Below are positions 24,069 to 35,059 of a stretch of 64,000 nt of DNA, one piece after another. The position numbers were made by a program, and so were the translations under genes. The first letter of the stretch is position 1; each line of letters opens with the position of its first letter. Source of the DNA: Trichoplax adhaerens (taxonomy: Eukaryota; Placozoa; Uniplacotomia; Trichoplacea; Trichoplacidae); the NCBI RefSeq assembly GCF_000150275.1, contig NW_002060943.1:3864008-3928007 (forward strand), in the 5' to 3' direction. The notes beneath the pieces were generated by a model that saw only the letters and a list, made by a program, of their open reading frames with translations, was not told where the DNA came from and did no database searches.

Positions 24069-26698
24069 TTATTTGCTTACTGGAAAAGAAATTGATTGTT
24101 TCTAAATGTAATGTGTCATTAGTACATAGACATGTACGGTCCTAATTTATTGTATAAATAAAAAATAAATTATTTTACAAAAATTATGGCGAGCTTTGTA
24201 TTCAATAACGATAAAATGTGGAGCATAAAGTAAATATATTTTTTTTATTTTGCGTAAGGCTAATACATTCGTCATATATTACGTTAAGATATTAAAACTG
24301 ATGATAGGACTTATGAATTCACTAATTTCGTCAATTTGTTTAGTTGAGAAATAGAGATGTTGTTAGCAAGTAATATAGCACATAATCAATCCTTTAAAAA
24401 CCGATGTGTTACCAACGAGTAATCAGATCAAAACTAACCAAATTCTTAAATCTTTGGAAACTTATGGTAGCCTACTTGGGCCTTCCATACTGTCTATATG
24501 ATGAAATACCGTAGTATGTAAATCCAACTACTGTAGGTCATTGACTTTAATTGCATACTTAAAGACAGAACTAACTCTACCGTAACGAATAGAAAAGTAA
24601 ACCTAACTTTCTGTCATACTGTAATTAGAGATTAAACATCGTTATTATCCTTTTCTATAATTCTCCTAATGCAACTATCTCATCATTTCCGTCGATACCT
24701 GTGTCAGTTGAAACTAGCGGATCAGTTCAGTAATAAAATTATGTAAAATCAATAAACAGGAGTACCATAAGTGATTTATTATTTATTTCGAATTTTGAAG
24801 ATATTGTAAAAAATGACTAGGAACTTATTCAATATGTGTACCATGAATATTTTATTCTGAAGTGGACTGCGCAATCAAGCATTCACGATACTTGATTATT
24901 AACTTCGTACATGGACCACTAAAGAGAAGACCTACTTTTCCAGTAGGTCATGCGTCGTATGCTATCCCTTATACCAGGGCTAATTATCGAACTAATTTGA
25001 AAGAGAAAAATACTCGATTTTCTTGGTTATTTGTATTCAAAGTATTATAATCAGTGTGCAGAGTGTAAATTAATTGGAAGGCGGGCGGCAGCCATTATGA
25101 TAATGAGTATCGCTATACATCTACTTTTACGTATTTGTAGATTCGTTAGTTGCCTAGCAATTGTGCCTTTGCAAATTAATTGCCCATTTACTGTTCAAAC
25201 GCAATTTACTCGTAGATCTGCATTGGTCAACAGTCATCAACGATTTTAGCACAAAGGACTACAGGAAACAGTAGTAAACTAGGACATCAAGCCTCTCATG
25301 AATCCCTTAGTGATATATAAAAAAAAAAACAAGCAATTCTAGTGTGGAGTACATCTTGATTGTACTGTAGAAGCCCTATTTTCGATTCGACTAGCGCTAT
25401 AAAACCAACTAGTCCATCCATCTTCTATTACACTAAAAGCTATCGCACTGTAATGGAAAATTCTTCTATTGCAATGAATAATTTCATTACTATTCAATCT
25501 AATAGCAAAGCTATGCACAAAATTGAGTCCATCGGCATGGCGATTGATGATAGATTATTGAATGGTGTACAGTATTATCATCGTGCAGACAAGCAGACGT
25601 GAGCTGTGCAATGCTAGCAATGTTATTTTAGCCAACCTTAGCATTAGCATGACTATCCGAAAATTGATTTTCATTGATAATCATCGATTCTTTCTCTATT
25701 ATCAAGTCCATAGGAAATACTAGGTGCCTATACACTTTCTTTGCTGAAGGTGGTCTTGCCACTATCTGGCTCTGAGTTCTGCTAAGGTCTGCACGTGTGA
25801 GCTACTTTATGGTAGCAACCTGTGCCAATTACAACTATCTAAAGCGTTCTACTTCCTCTGCCAATTCAATCCAATCATTTTTTACACAGTGTTTTGGCCT
25901 ATTTCTGTAAGCAGATTGAGACTGTAATTAGTATCAACCATAGAGATAGATCTCATATTTTTATATTATTATCTCGATGGTATCGACAAAGTCGCTTGAA
26001 ATTGCAGCTAAATCAAAGTAGGGCAAGGTAAAGTTTTTTCCGCCATCCTACAAATCCACCATTTAGACACCAGCCAAAGTACGGTTGTCTTGGATACGGT
26101 ACGGTATGGCACGGTCCTTCTACGATTGATTGACTGTCGCTGTTGGCAACTGCAGGTATTGATACAGTATAGGAATTGTGGCTGCATTTTGCGGCATCTC
26201 GCACCTTAACTTAATTCGGCTTGCTCGACTAGCTGCAACCACATGCCATTGCCCATCTTGCCTTGGCGCTGTAGGAAAGTGGGAAAGAGTGCAATTTTCC
26301 ATGCATTTGCTTGCGGTTTTATCCTATAGAATTAATAGACAAGCTATACGTTGACCAGTTTGCTACTTTGCGGACTAATAGTACATGAAGTAATCGTTTG
26401 CCGTCAACCAAGCTTCAATTGGACTTCATACGAGCGCAGTAAACTCCACGTTGCAGCAGCTTGCCATTTCGACGATTTCAGCTATTCTTGCAAAGCGAAT
26501 CGTTCGGTATGCATTGAACAACTGAACATAGTAAATGAAATAAATTGTGATAGGTATTACTTTAGACCTAGTAGTCCTTAGTCCTATCTTGAAAGAGCTA
26601 AAAATAAGATTATTGGTCTGGATTAAATGGTCATTCGTGCTGTTGAACTTCCAACAGTACTGTGTTGAATCCATTTTTTTCATCATTTTTTCTCCTAG
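24069..26698. other. Spacer before Dicer, with a less AT-rich patch
   Basis: No gene is supported. Between about 24.9 and 26.6 kb, base composition is visibly less AT-rich than in the rest of the spacers and several overlapping open frames occur on both strands (for example 25360-25602 on + and 26120-26302 on -). None shows a domain. A run of A occurs at about 25319-25329. The patch may be the Dicer promoter and 5' UTR, possibly with an untranslated first exon, because a strong pyrimidine tract and AG sit at 26679-26698 just before the Dicer start. Confidence 0.4.
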
Positions 26699-26739
26699 CT
26701 GTAACGCAACTCATCTTTCAAGAATTGAATACGAGCAGG

Positions 26740-29700
26740 ATGAAATTATCACCGCGAAAATATCAACTAGATCTTGCTGTGATCGCGCAAGAAAGAAATA
26801 CAATAGTCTATTTAGAAACGGGTAGTGGGAAAACCTTGATTGCTGTCCTTGTCATTCGACAATTGTACAGGGAGCTATCCAAGAGCCTACAAGCAGGAGG
26901 CAAGAGAGCTATTTTCCTAGTTAACACAGGTGCGATGCCCTTTACCTGACATAGATATTGATATGCAAGTAGGATAATCGTATCCACAGTGGTTAATTTG
27001 TATTATTATTTAATGCTACTCTATCCTGGTGATATGCAAGTAGGATCCACAGTGGTTAATTTGTAACTTAAAAGATGTTGTGTATTTATCATTATCTTAA
27101 TAATATCTATCCGTTACTATGCAGTCCCTCTTGTTCACCAGCAAGCCAAATTTATTGCCGATCAAACTAGTTTCTGCGTTGGTAAACTATTTGGTAAATG
27201 TAATAGTGATAAACGTCGTTCCAATTGGAAAGATTTTTTCGATAAAAACAACGTTATAGTTGGCACACCGCAAACGTTATTAAGACTTTTAGAATTGAAT
27301 ATTGTCAACATGCAGATGATCAATTTGATAGTATTTGATGAATGCCATCATGCCACCAAACATCATCCGTATAGCCGTATCATGGATGCCGTAAAAGCAC
27401 TCGAAGAACAGGGCAGACCTAAAATTCTTGGTTTGACTGCATGTATATTTAAAGGAGAATGTAAACCGAGCAAAGTGCCCCAAAGGTTAGCAGAACTAGA
27501 GGAAAAATTATCAAGTACTATCGCTATTCCGGGTTACTTAACTTACATCGATAAAAACAAGACACCTCCAACAGAATATGTAATCGATTACGAAACCACA
27601 GAAACCTCTATTTTTGAACAAGTAGAAGCGCTGTCAGATTGTTCTTTCCTCTTGAAAGGATTCGATGCAATGTATTCCAATTCTTTTGAGAGTAAAGCGC
27701 AACGTGAACAGCAATCTACTTCATTGCAACTTGTGTTGACAGCATTTGACGAAGCTATTCTCACAGTCAACACTTTTGGTTTACGTATATTTCCTTTGGT
27801 CGCCGAAAGTATCGTGAAATGTATCAGAAAGGAATTAAGGATGTTTAGGGGAAAGGATGGAATCGATTACAAACTTTCCGCTAGTAATTCTTGGTTTCGG
27901 CCTGTTATACGAATATTAGAAGCCAAACTTAGCACTAAGATTGATGAATCCCACCCTTGTTATACGTGTTCTCATTTTGCCAAGTTATTGGATGTATTGA
28001 CCACCTTCAAAGAGCAAGATACTGGTATCATCTTTGTCGATAGAAGAGTTACCGCCTTCGTTTTACATGAATTACTCGTGCGAATTTCACATACGGATCC
28101 CAATTTAGCCCATTTAAATGTTGGTTGTGTCATTGGCCGTAGTAGTATCAAGAGCCAACTTTTAGGACAAGCGCAAATGAGTCGATATGAGCAAGAAGAA
28201 GTGATGAACCGATTCCGAAGGCATAAATATAATTTATTAGTTGCTACAAATGTGCTGGAAGAAGGTGTCGATGTATCTGAGTGCAATGTAGTTATAAGAT
28301 TTGATCGCGTCAATCATTTTAGTTCATATTTACAGTCTAGAGGGAGAGCGCGTGCTGACGACTCTTCCTATGTACTGATGATCAATCGAGAAAACCTTGA
28401 TGCATTCATGGAAGAATATAACTCGTGGCATTCGGTAGAAAAATTCCTACGTAGCTCACCAGAATTGCTGAATACTATCGTTTCTGGCATAAGCAAGTCC
28501 CTTTTCTCAAATGATAATAGTACGACTGATGCAAGCACAATCAGCAGCAAATTTGTCGTTGAAACTACCGGTGCCGAAGTTAACCTGTTTTCAGCTATCA
28601 GTGTATTGCTCAGGTTGGTGTACAGTCTAGTGTGTTTCAAAACTTGCTGTAATTTTCATTTGATCGGTAAAATACGGTTAAGTGAAATAATATCAATTAC
28701 TCAAAAAAAGGTACAGTCAAAGCATGATCAATGGTAAATCTCCTGAATTTGAGTACGAGACGAATGATGATCGGACTCGAGCTAAAATAAAGTTGATATT
28801 TTCTAATCCGCCCGAAAAAACTACCATAGAGGTTTGAATTAATTAACAAGTAATACTAGCATTAATTTGGATTATAGTTGTTACGTTACAAAGTCACATG
28901 CAAGCTCATACAAAATCTATATATACTCTTCTTATGCTGATATAAATAAAATTGAACCCCTGTAATAAGGGTCCAATGATGCAAAGTAAAAAAATTGCAA
29001 AAAAAGCCTCCGCCTTAGAAGCATGTAAATTCCTTCATGAAGTTGGTGAAATTACCGATAACTTGGAACCGAATGTGGGAAAGTATCATCAGTCTATTGA
29101 TAAAAGCCAGTATAAGCAATTTCCGATTAAGGTATTTTATTAACTAACTTAAACTATAATATGTATTACGTGCAATGTATAATTTATTTGCTGCAAATAT
29201 TGCGCAAAATCTTAACAAAATGTAATGATATGATCTAATATTCAAAATTAACATTATCAACATATGCTAAATGCTAGTTCCCCGACAATTTATCGATGCC
29301 AATCGAGGATGGTGATAACTTCTATCTTCACATGATTAAGATTGAGCTAAAGAACAGCACAATAGAGTCTATTGATACTGTCAGTTGTAGTTCGGACTTC
29401 GGATTAATATGCAAGACTAAGTTACACGAGGTATGGTCCTAAATTGTACTTGGATTTGTAAACTTTACATTCCGTTATTCCACGTTATTTTCAGAAGATA
29501 ATTGGTGCTAATGGCTAGAAAATTTAATATATATCTTTGCGTTGATAGATTGAGCCAACTTATTTACAAACATCGTGTGGCGACATATTATTTTCGTTAC
29601 AATCACTGGCTGTCCCGATGCACTATTCATGCGATGAATTAAGCCTTATTTCGAAATTTGTAGAGTATTTATTTACCAATATCACACCCTGTAGTACAAT

Positions 29701-31744
29701 AACGGACTTAATCTACGATCCTACAAACAGTTATGCAAAATACATGATTGTTCCTCTAAATTACGCCAAGAGCAGCAGGTTGCTACATTCCCTTTCAGCT
29801 AACTAGAATTATTCTTTGCTTGGATTCAATATACTTTAATTGCATAGAATTAGCCGTATAGGGAATACAAGTTTGAATGTAATACTTTGACATTTTTCAT
29901 TAATTTAAATTATTGACTACTTTTAGGTCTATGTATTCTATAAATTTTGAATTAATGGCAACGCTATTGAAGCCACGGAAATACTGGCCCTTTGCTAGTA
30001 ATCTCGGTGATGGTTGCAAGAACGTTAATGACCTCTTAATAGTCAAAAATTACGGCCACTGGGTTACGAACCAAGTCGACGTATACGCTCTGCGAAACAT
30101 CTGCTACGACCTCTCACCGCTTTCTCGTTTTCCGACGGATAAGCGACTTACTTATAAAGCATATTACCATCGCAAATATCACACCAGAATTGAGAACTCA
30201 AATCAACCTTTATTCGCTGTTAAGACATTGCATCGATTCCCTGTAGCTTTAGTGCATGAAAATTGCATATCCCCTTGTAATAATACTACTGAAAGTAAGA
30301 AAAGTAATAGTGGTTTCGTACACTTAGTGCCTGAGTTATGCCTTGTTCATCCATTTTCCGCATCAATGTGGATGCTCTCACAGTTTTTACCTCTGACCTT
30401 ATACAAAATAGAGAAGAATTGTCTTGCTTATGAGATGATCGATTATATTCAGTGCGCATCCATTCTGAAGAAAGTAACGGAACCTCGAAGGAAAAAACTA
30501 TTGCTACGTGAAACAACCAACCTCGTGGATCGTATCACTCAGTCATTAACCCTCCCTATTGCAGAAGAGCAATGTAATTTTAATAAGATTAAATATATAG
30601 GAAAAGTTTTTATCAAATTGGTTCTCGCTGTTAATTTATACCAAACCTGCCCTGATGATAATTCCTATGCTCTAACCATGAAACGACGACAGCAAAGTAG
30701 CGAATTTTATCTGTTTAATCTAGCTGCTAAGACAAATATTCCATCCTATATTATCAGCAAGCCTTTCAATCAGTTAAAGTGTTGGATTCCCCCTGGTTTT
30801 ACTTTTAGCATCCGTTGCAAGGATGATAGCTCTAGCGATTCAGCCTTGGCTGAAAGGACGATTATAGAATCGATAACAGACAATTTTTTATCTGTTAAGT
30901 CAATAGCGGAATGCATATCTGCAATTGTTGGAGCACTGTTATTTCCTGATAACGAAACTGAAGGCTTAAACTTTCTAAAATGGCTTGGATTTGCCATTGA
31001 GCCATTTTCCTCAATCAGCAACGGTTTTGACGTCTGGAATGAAAAGATTACTCACATGATTGAAGAATCTAATTCCCAGTCGTGGTTAGAGAAACTACAC
31101 AAATTTGAGGAAAATCTTGGATACAAATTCATTAATATTGATTACTTAATTTTAGCCTTTACACATTCATCAAGCGAATTTGGAGATTCTTTTAATTACG
31201 AAAAATTAGAGTTCGTTGGTGATTCGATTTTGAATTATCTCGTTATTAAATACTTGTTTTTGGCAACAGATCAAGACATAACTAGATCTAAATTTTTTTA
31301 TGGTATTGCTATATCAAATGAGGTCTATGGTTTATTATCTTATGCATATAACTTTCACCATCTATTTTATCAGTCCCCTTTCGTAAAGGAGATGATCCTT
31401 GGTTTTGAGAAGAAAACGGCCGATTTACTTGAGGTAGCGTACTGGATTCTATAGTCTTGATCTATTAGGATTAAGAAGCTATTGTGAATAAATTCTGATC
31501 GTAGTATTTATCATCTTAGGGAGGTTCTATACCAAGAAATGGCAATAAGCACGATTGGGTGTACACTATTTTTTCGAAATCAATCGACGACGATTTCAGT
31601 ATTCCAAAGGAACTTGCTGACGTTTTTGAATCTTTAGCTGCAGCTATTTATTTTGATAGTGGTCAAAATCTTTCGACCGTATGGAATATTTATTCAAATT
31701 TATTAAAACCTTTTCTAGGTAATGTAGTCATAACGCAAACATAG
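26740..31744 (+). CDS. Dicer-like: Dicer ribonuclease with degenerate RNase IIIa and no visible dsRBD
   Basis: Dicers cut long or hairpin dsRNA into small guide RNAs in the cytoplasm. Exons by phase-keeping GT..AG joins: 26740-26929, 27125-28613, 28717-28831, 28970-29131, 29278-29430, 29549-29778, 29927-31433, 31520-31744, giving 1356 aa (human Dicer is about 1900). Domains in order: helicase with Walker A ETGSGKT, DECHH box, GLTA and ATNVLEEGVD plus QSRGRAR; Dicer dimerisation fold across exons 2-4; platform region; PAZ with 'YKAYYHRKY' and 'NSNQPLF'; RNase IIIa; RNase IIIb. In RNase IIIa the signature reads FNKIKYIGK, where the family has xLERLEMLGD, and the second half reads IAECISAIVG instead of xADCVEALLG, so all four metal-binding acids are changed. 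RNase IIIb keeps YEKLEFVGD and ADVFESL. The reading frame ends about 25 residues after the IIIb fold. An acceptor-like AG at 26698 keeps the frame open, so a further 5' exon is possible. Confidence 0.93.
26960..27065 (+). repeat. Short direct duplication inside Dicer intron 1
   Basis: 26960-27003 and 27031-27065 repeat 'gatatgcaagtaggat' and 'tccacagtggttaatttgta'; the first copy has 7 extra bases between the two blocks. The matching blocks are identical, so the duplication is recent or conserved. It lies between the donor at 26930 and the acceptor at 27124. Confidence 0.85.
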
Positions 31745-32156
31745 AGAATGTTGCTGCGTAACGTTAAATTGCTATTAACACTGAATACGTTTCTTATCGA
31801 ATATAGACAAGCTGCTGAAAGATAATCAAAAAAATTTCCAAGAACTCAACGGTGAAGATTGAATTTGATTAAAATAGTCCTTTATGCCATGACTGATACT
31901 TTAATAATGAGTGGCTCAGTATTCATTTCGGTTAGCAGCAAGAGTATTTTACAATTTTAGGATAGCTTTAAATAAAGGCGTATATCGTGTGTATGTACTT
32001 TATCAGTAAAATAACTGAAAATTATGAACATCGAAAAGTTAATTATCTGTTTAGTTTATCTTGTTGTTCGGATATTAATGACTACAAATACATAATTACA
32101 TTTGAAGTTAACATGTTTGTTTGTTAGTTATATAAGTATGTTGCTATCATTGATCT

Positions 32157-33414
32157 TCATCCACTTGCTGTTACTGGAATTGTATGACAGTGGTGGTCTT
32201 CCATATGACGATGTCTATAGAAATAGAAGTAGTTAAAATAAAATAATGATTGGCACGTTTGCTTTATCAATTTTGTAACAGTTTAAAACAAAAGCAGACC
32301 TTGCACAGTAATCGTGATGGCATCTAAGGCACTTGAAAGGTATTAACTCGTGAGTTCTACACTGCTTCATTGAGCATTTATTGCTCTTGGATGACCCTTC
32401 GCTAGCTACATTGTCTTTGCATCCGCTCATAATATGTCTCTCCACCTATTTTCATAAAACCCAACGTAAGTTTAAAGGCTGAAGTATTAGTCATAGAAGG
32501 TCATGTACAGTAACCGTTGCATGTTATGTTAATGCAAACATCTTTGTGATATGCTAGGATGAATAAAACTTGGTAATTATAGTCGATGCTGCAATTGTAA
32601 GATTATGTGTAAGCTTAAAACTTTGTTATTTGTTCTGTACACCTACAATATTGCTTTGATTTGTTCAACGAACCTGGTCATTCAGATTGAGTTTTGGATC
32701 TCTTCGTATTAGTTTATCACAGAGGGGACATGTTGCTATTTTTACCTATTTTAAAAAAAAAAATAATAATTAGTACGTGCTCGTAAATAAGCTTACTATT
32801 ACGGTAATGCAAAAGACTACCAGAAGTTAACTTCTTTGCCACTGAACTAATAACGTGACTGTAATGTCAACGCATATGGAAGCTACTAAATTATTGCAAT
32901 TGTTTTGTTAAAGTTTGATAGGAAATTGGAGCTATGGTATGAATCTCATACATCTTTATCAGCAAAGGCTTTGCATTGATGCGCTACGTGACTTCGATGA
33001 TTCAAGCTGAAATTGGTAGTAAAAATGAACGATATGAGTAGGCAAGTTCGATAATGATCATTGGCAGTTTAATTGTAACCACTGGTAATAGACAATAAAC
33101 CATGCTATACGCATGCAGAATGCACGTATTGGTTATTCCATTTCGTACAAAGTTAACGTATAAACATGCATTCAAATTTTACCATCGTGAAATCATATTA
33201 CTGTATAATTATAGCATTATTTCATCGTTTTATCGTTGCTTCATTCATCATTAAATTATGGTGCGCTACACATACAATATGGGTATATGAAGTTGATACC
33301 TTACCAGAAAATTTTGTGGCAGTCGTTACAAGTAAAGGGTAAAAAATCCAACTGATTGCAATCTTTCACGGAACAATGTCGTCCAATCGACAATAAATCA
33401 TGCTCCATATTCAT
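32157..33414 (-). CDS. ZFAND2: AN1-type zinc-finger protein of the ZFAND2 (AIRAP) family
   Basis: Five exons on the minus strand: 33414-33305, 33006-32952, 32745-32674, 32445-32300, 32214-32157, all with GT..AG introns and kept phase, giving 146 aa, the length of vertebrate ZFAND2A (about 145). ZFAND2 proteins bind the proteasome or p97 pathway and protect from proteotoxic and arsenite stress. The first AN1 finger starts at 'GRHCSVKDCNQLDF' and continues FTCNDCHKIFC then NHRSHVAHQC across the exon 1/2 join. A middle C-x2-C...H...C segment reads CPLC...VERHIMSGC. The second AN1 finger reads CSMKQCRTHELIPF, KCLRCHHDYC, then HRHMEDHHC after the last intron. The chain ends soon after, with no UIM or CAAX end, so it resembles ZFAND2A rather than ZFAND2B. 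The ATG at 33414 is the first in frame with the finger. It is head-to-head with the OCIAD1 gene. Confidence 0.9.
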
Positions 33415-33780
33415 TTGCGAATTTTGAATTTTATTGGTGGCGCTCGGTTTTCAGTCGTCGAGATGACTTCAGTAGTTCAATAAAGTTAAGTTCCAATATC
33501 AGTATTTAAACCAACTACTTCAATGTTGTCAATTTATACAGTAAGTCTATCGTACCAAAACTATTGGTAGAGGTTACTCAATCTTGCACTGTGCTGTAGT
33601 AGTAGGATGTATACGTAGACTGTACGAAAATATAGTGCTTGTCAATCTTAACTTTGAATGATTATTGATCCGTTAATGCTCAAGTCGTGTAAGAAATGAC
33701 TTGAATATGCGATCTAGCATGAGATTTTATCTATTGATGCTTGACCTTTGGTTTCCTTCCACTAGTGTATTTTATTTACC

Positions 33781-33793
33781 TTCTAGAAGTTTC
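33781..33793. promoter_or_regulatory. Heat shock element match (TTCnnGAAnnTTC)
   Basis: The bases TTCTAGAAGTTTC give three alternating HSF half-sites with perfect spacing. It lies 367 bp upstream of the ZFAND2 start codon and in the shared region with OCIAD1. Vertebrate ZFAND2A is known to be induced through HSF1. A match like this is expected roughly once by chance in a window of this size, so position, not sequence, is the main support. Confidence 0.5.
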
Positions 33794-34064
33794 TTTTCAA
33801 TGAGCGATACAAGACTTCTCGATTGCAGCTACTATTTCCGGGCAATATTAGTCAGAACTTCCTTCTAATGAATATAATATAGTCGAACCAATAGCCTACT
33901 AGTAAAGCATTGATATATTCGATTTGCTTACCGTAAGGCGTTAAAAATAATCGCCTGCACGATTTTCATCGATTCATTCGAATGTTCATCAAAATTTGCC
34001 GATTCATTCAGATGTCAACAAAAACGACTGCTAGTTCGCTGATGAAAGCATGACGTAGCAGCGA

Positions 34065-34072
34065 TGACGTCA
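34065..34072. promoter_or_regulatory. CRE/ATF palindrome TGACGTCA
   Basis: A perfect 8-bp CREB/ATF site between the divergent ZFAND2 and OCIAD1 genes, 651 bp from the ZFAND2 ATG and 988 bp from the OCIAD1 ATG. Function is inferred only from motif and position. Confidence 0.4.
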
Positions 34073-34104
34073 CGGCTATTTATTGTTGATTTTCAAAACT
34101 CTTG

Positions 34105-34145
34105 GGTACTACCGTACTGGTACTGTACAGTACAGTGTACAGTAG
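34105..34145. repeat. Palindromic (TACAG)n/(CTGTA)n repeat
   Basis: Runs of 'tactgtacagtacagt' with strand switches form short inverted repeats. Further runs of the same family sit at about 34638-34664 and 34860-34940, all in the ZFAND2-OCIAD1 shared upstream region. Confidence 0.8.
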
Positions 34146-34859
34146 GAACTAGGGAGTAAAGTACTGTAGTAAGGGAGGGACGCAAAGGTTGCTTCAAAGC
34201 AAAATTATACTTTACCGCGTACTCATCGACTACTTGAAGTCCATGTCACGCTGCACAAAACCAAGTTTGCATCCAATTGCAGTTAATGCTAGGTAATACT
34301 GTATACCGTTGCAAATATTTAGGGAGTTTAAGATCACGAAAACGCGACGGCGACTCCTTTTTTACTTTACTCAGTCTACGGTATATCAGACAGACGGACT
34401 TTTCTGACCAAATGAGACCGTCGAAAAATGACTACTTAGTATGGATCTTCCGTATCTGTTTCTAAATCACTGGTACTAATTTAAATACCATCTATAATCC
34501 TATATAGAACTGTTTTCAAGCAGATCTTTGTAACAGACAATAAGGTTCAATGTAATATTACTCAGTTGAGAAAAAATCAGTCAATTCAAAATGGAGCGTC
34601 TTCATACTCTCGTGGTGCCATAAAACGAAGTGTTTGGCATACTGTACTGTACACTGTACAGTAATATTTTGACGAGATGAGGCCCAGGTGTCTGTCCGTC
34701 CAACAATGATGCTGTATCATTCTTGGACTACAGTACAGCCACAGTGAGCAAGCGCAAAGACACAGTTTTATGCCGTCATCTAACTAATACAATCTGGACC
34801 CGAAATGATGATACAGTATGACACCCCTCATCGTGCTGGCTGTTGTCCTTCCGAAAGGT

Positions 34860-34940
34860 TCTACTGTGTACTGTAACTCTATCGTATGGTACAGTACTGT
34901 ACAGTACAGTACTTCAGTCAATGGTACTGTACTGGTACTC
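34860..34940. repeat. Palindromic (TACAG)n/(CTGTA)n repeat
   Basis: Several interrupted blocks such as 'ggtacagtactgtacagtac' and 'ggtactgtactgg' end about 120 bp before the OCIAD1 ATG. Same family as the large block at 43350-43850. Confidence 0.8.
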
Positions 34941-35059
34941 TACCGTCCTCTGAGCATCTGCACTCTGCGACCTGTTCTCATACGCACTCTCGCAAGTCGT
35001 TACCAGTGGCTTGCAAACTTGCTCAAGGATTCAAATCGATTCGATGCTGATTGTTCAAT

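Noticed and set aside
25360-25602. 80-codon plus-strand frame in the patch before Dicer
   Set aside because: No domain, no splice-compatible neighbours identified, and other frames in the same patch are equally open.
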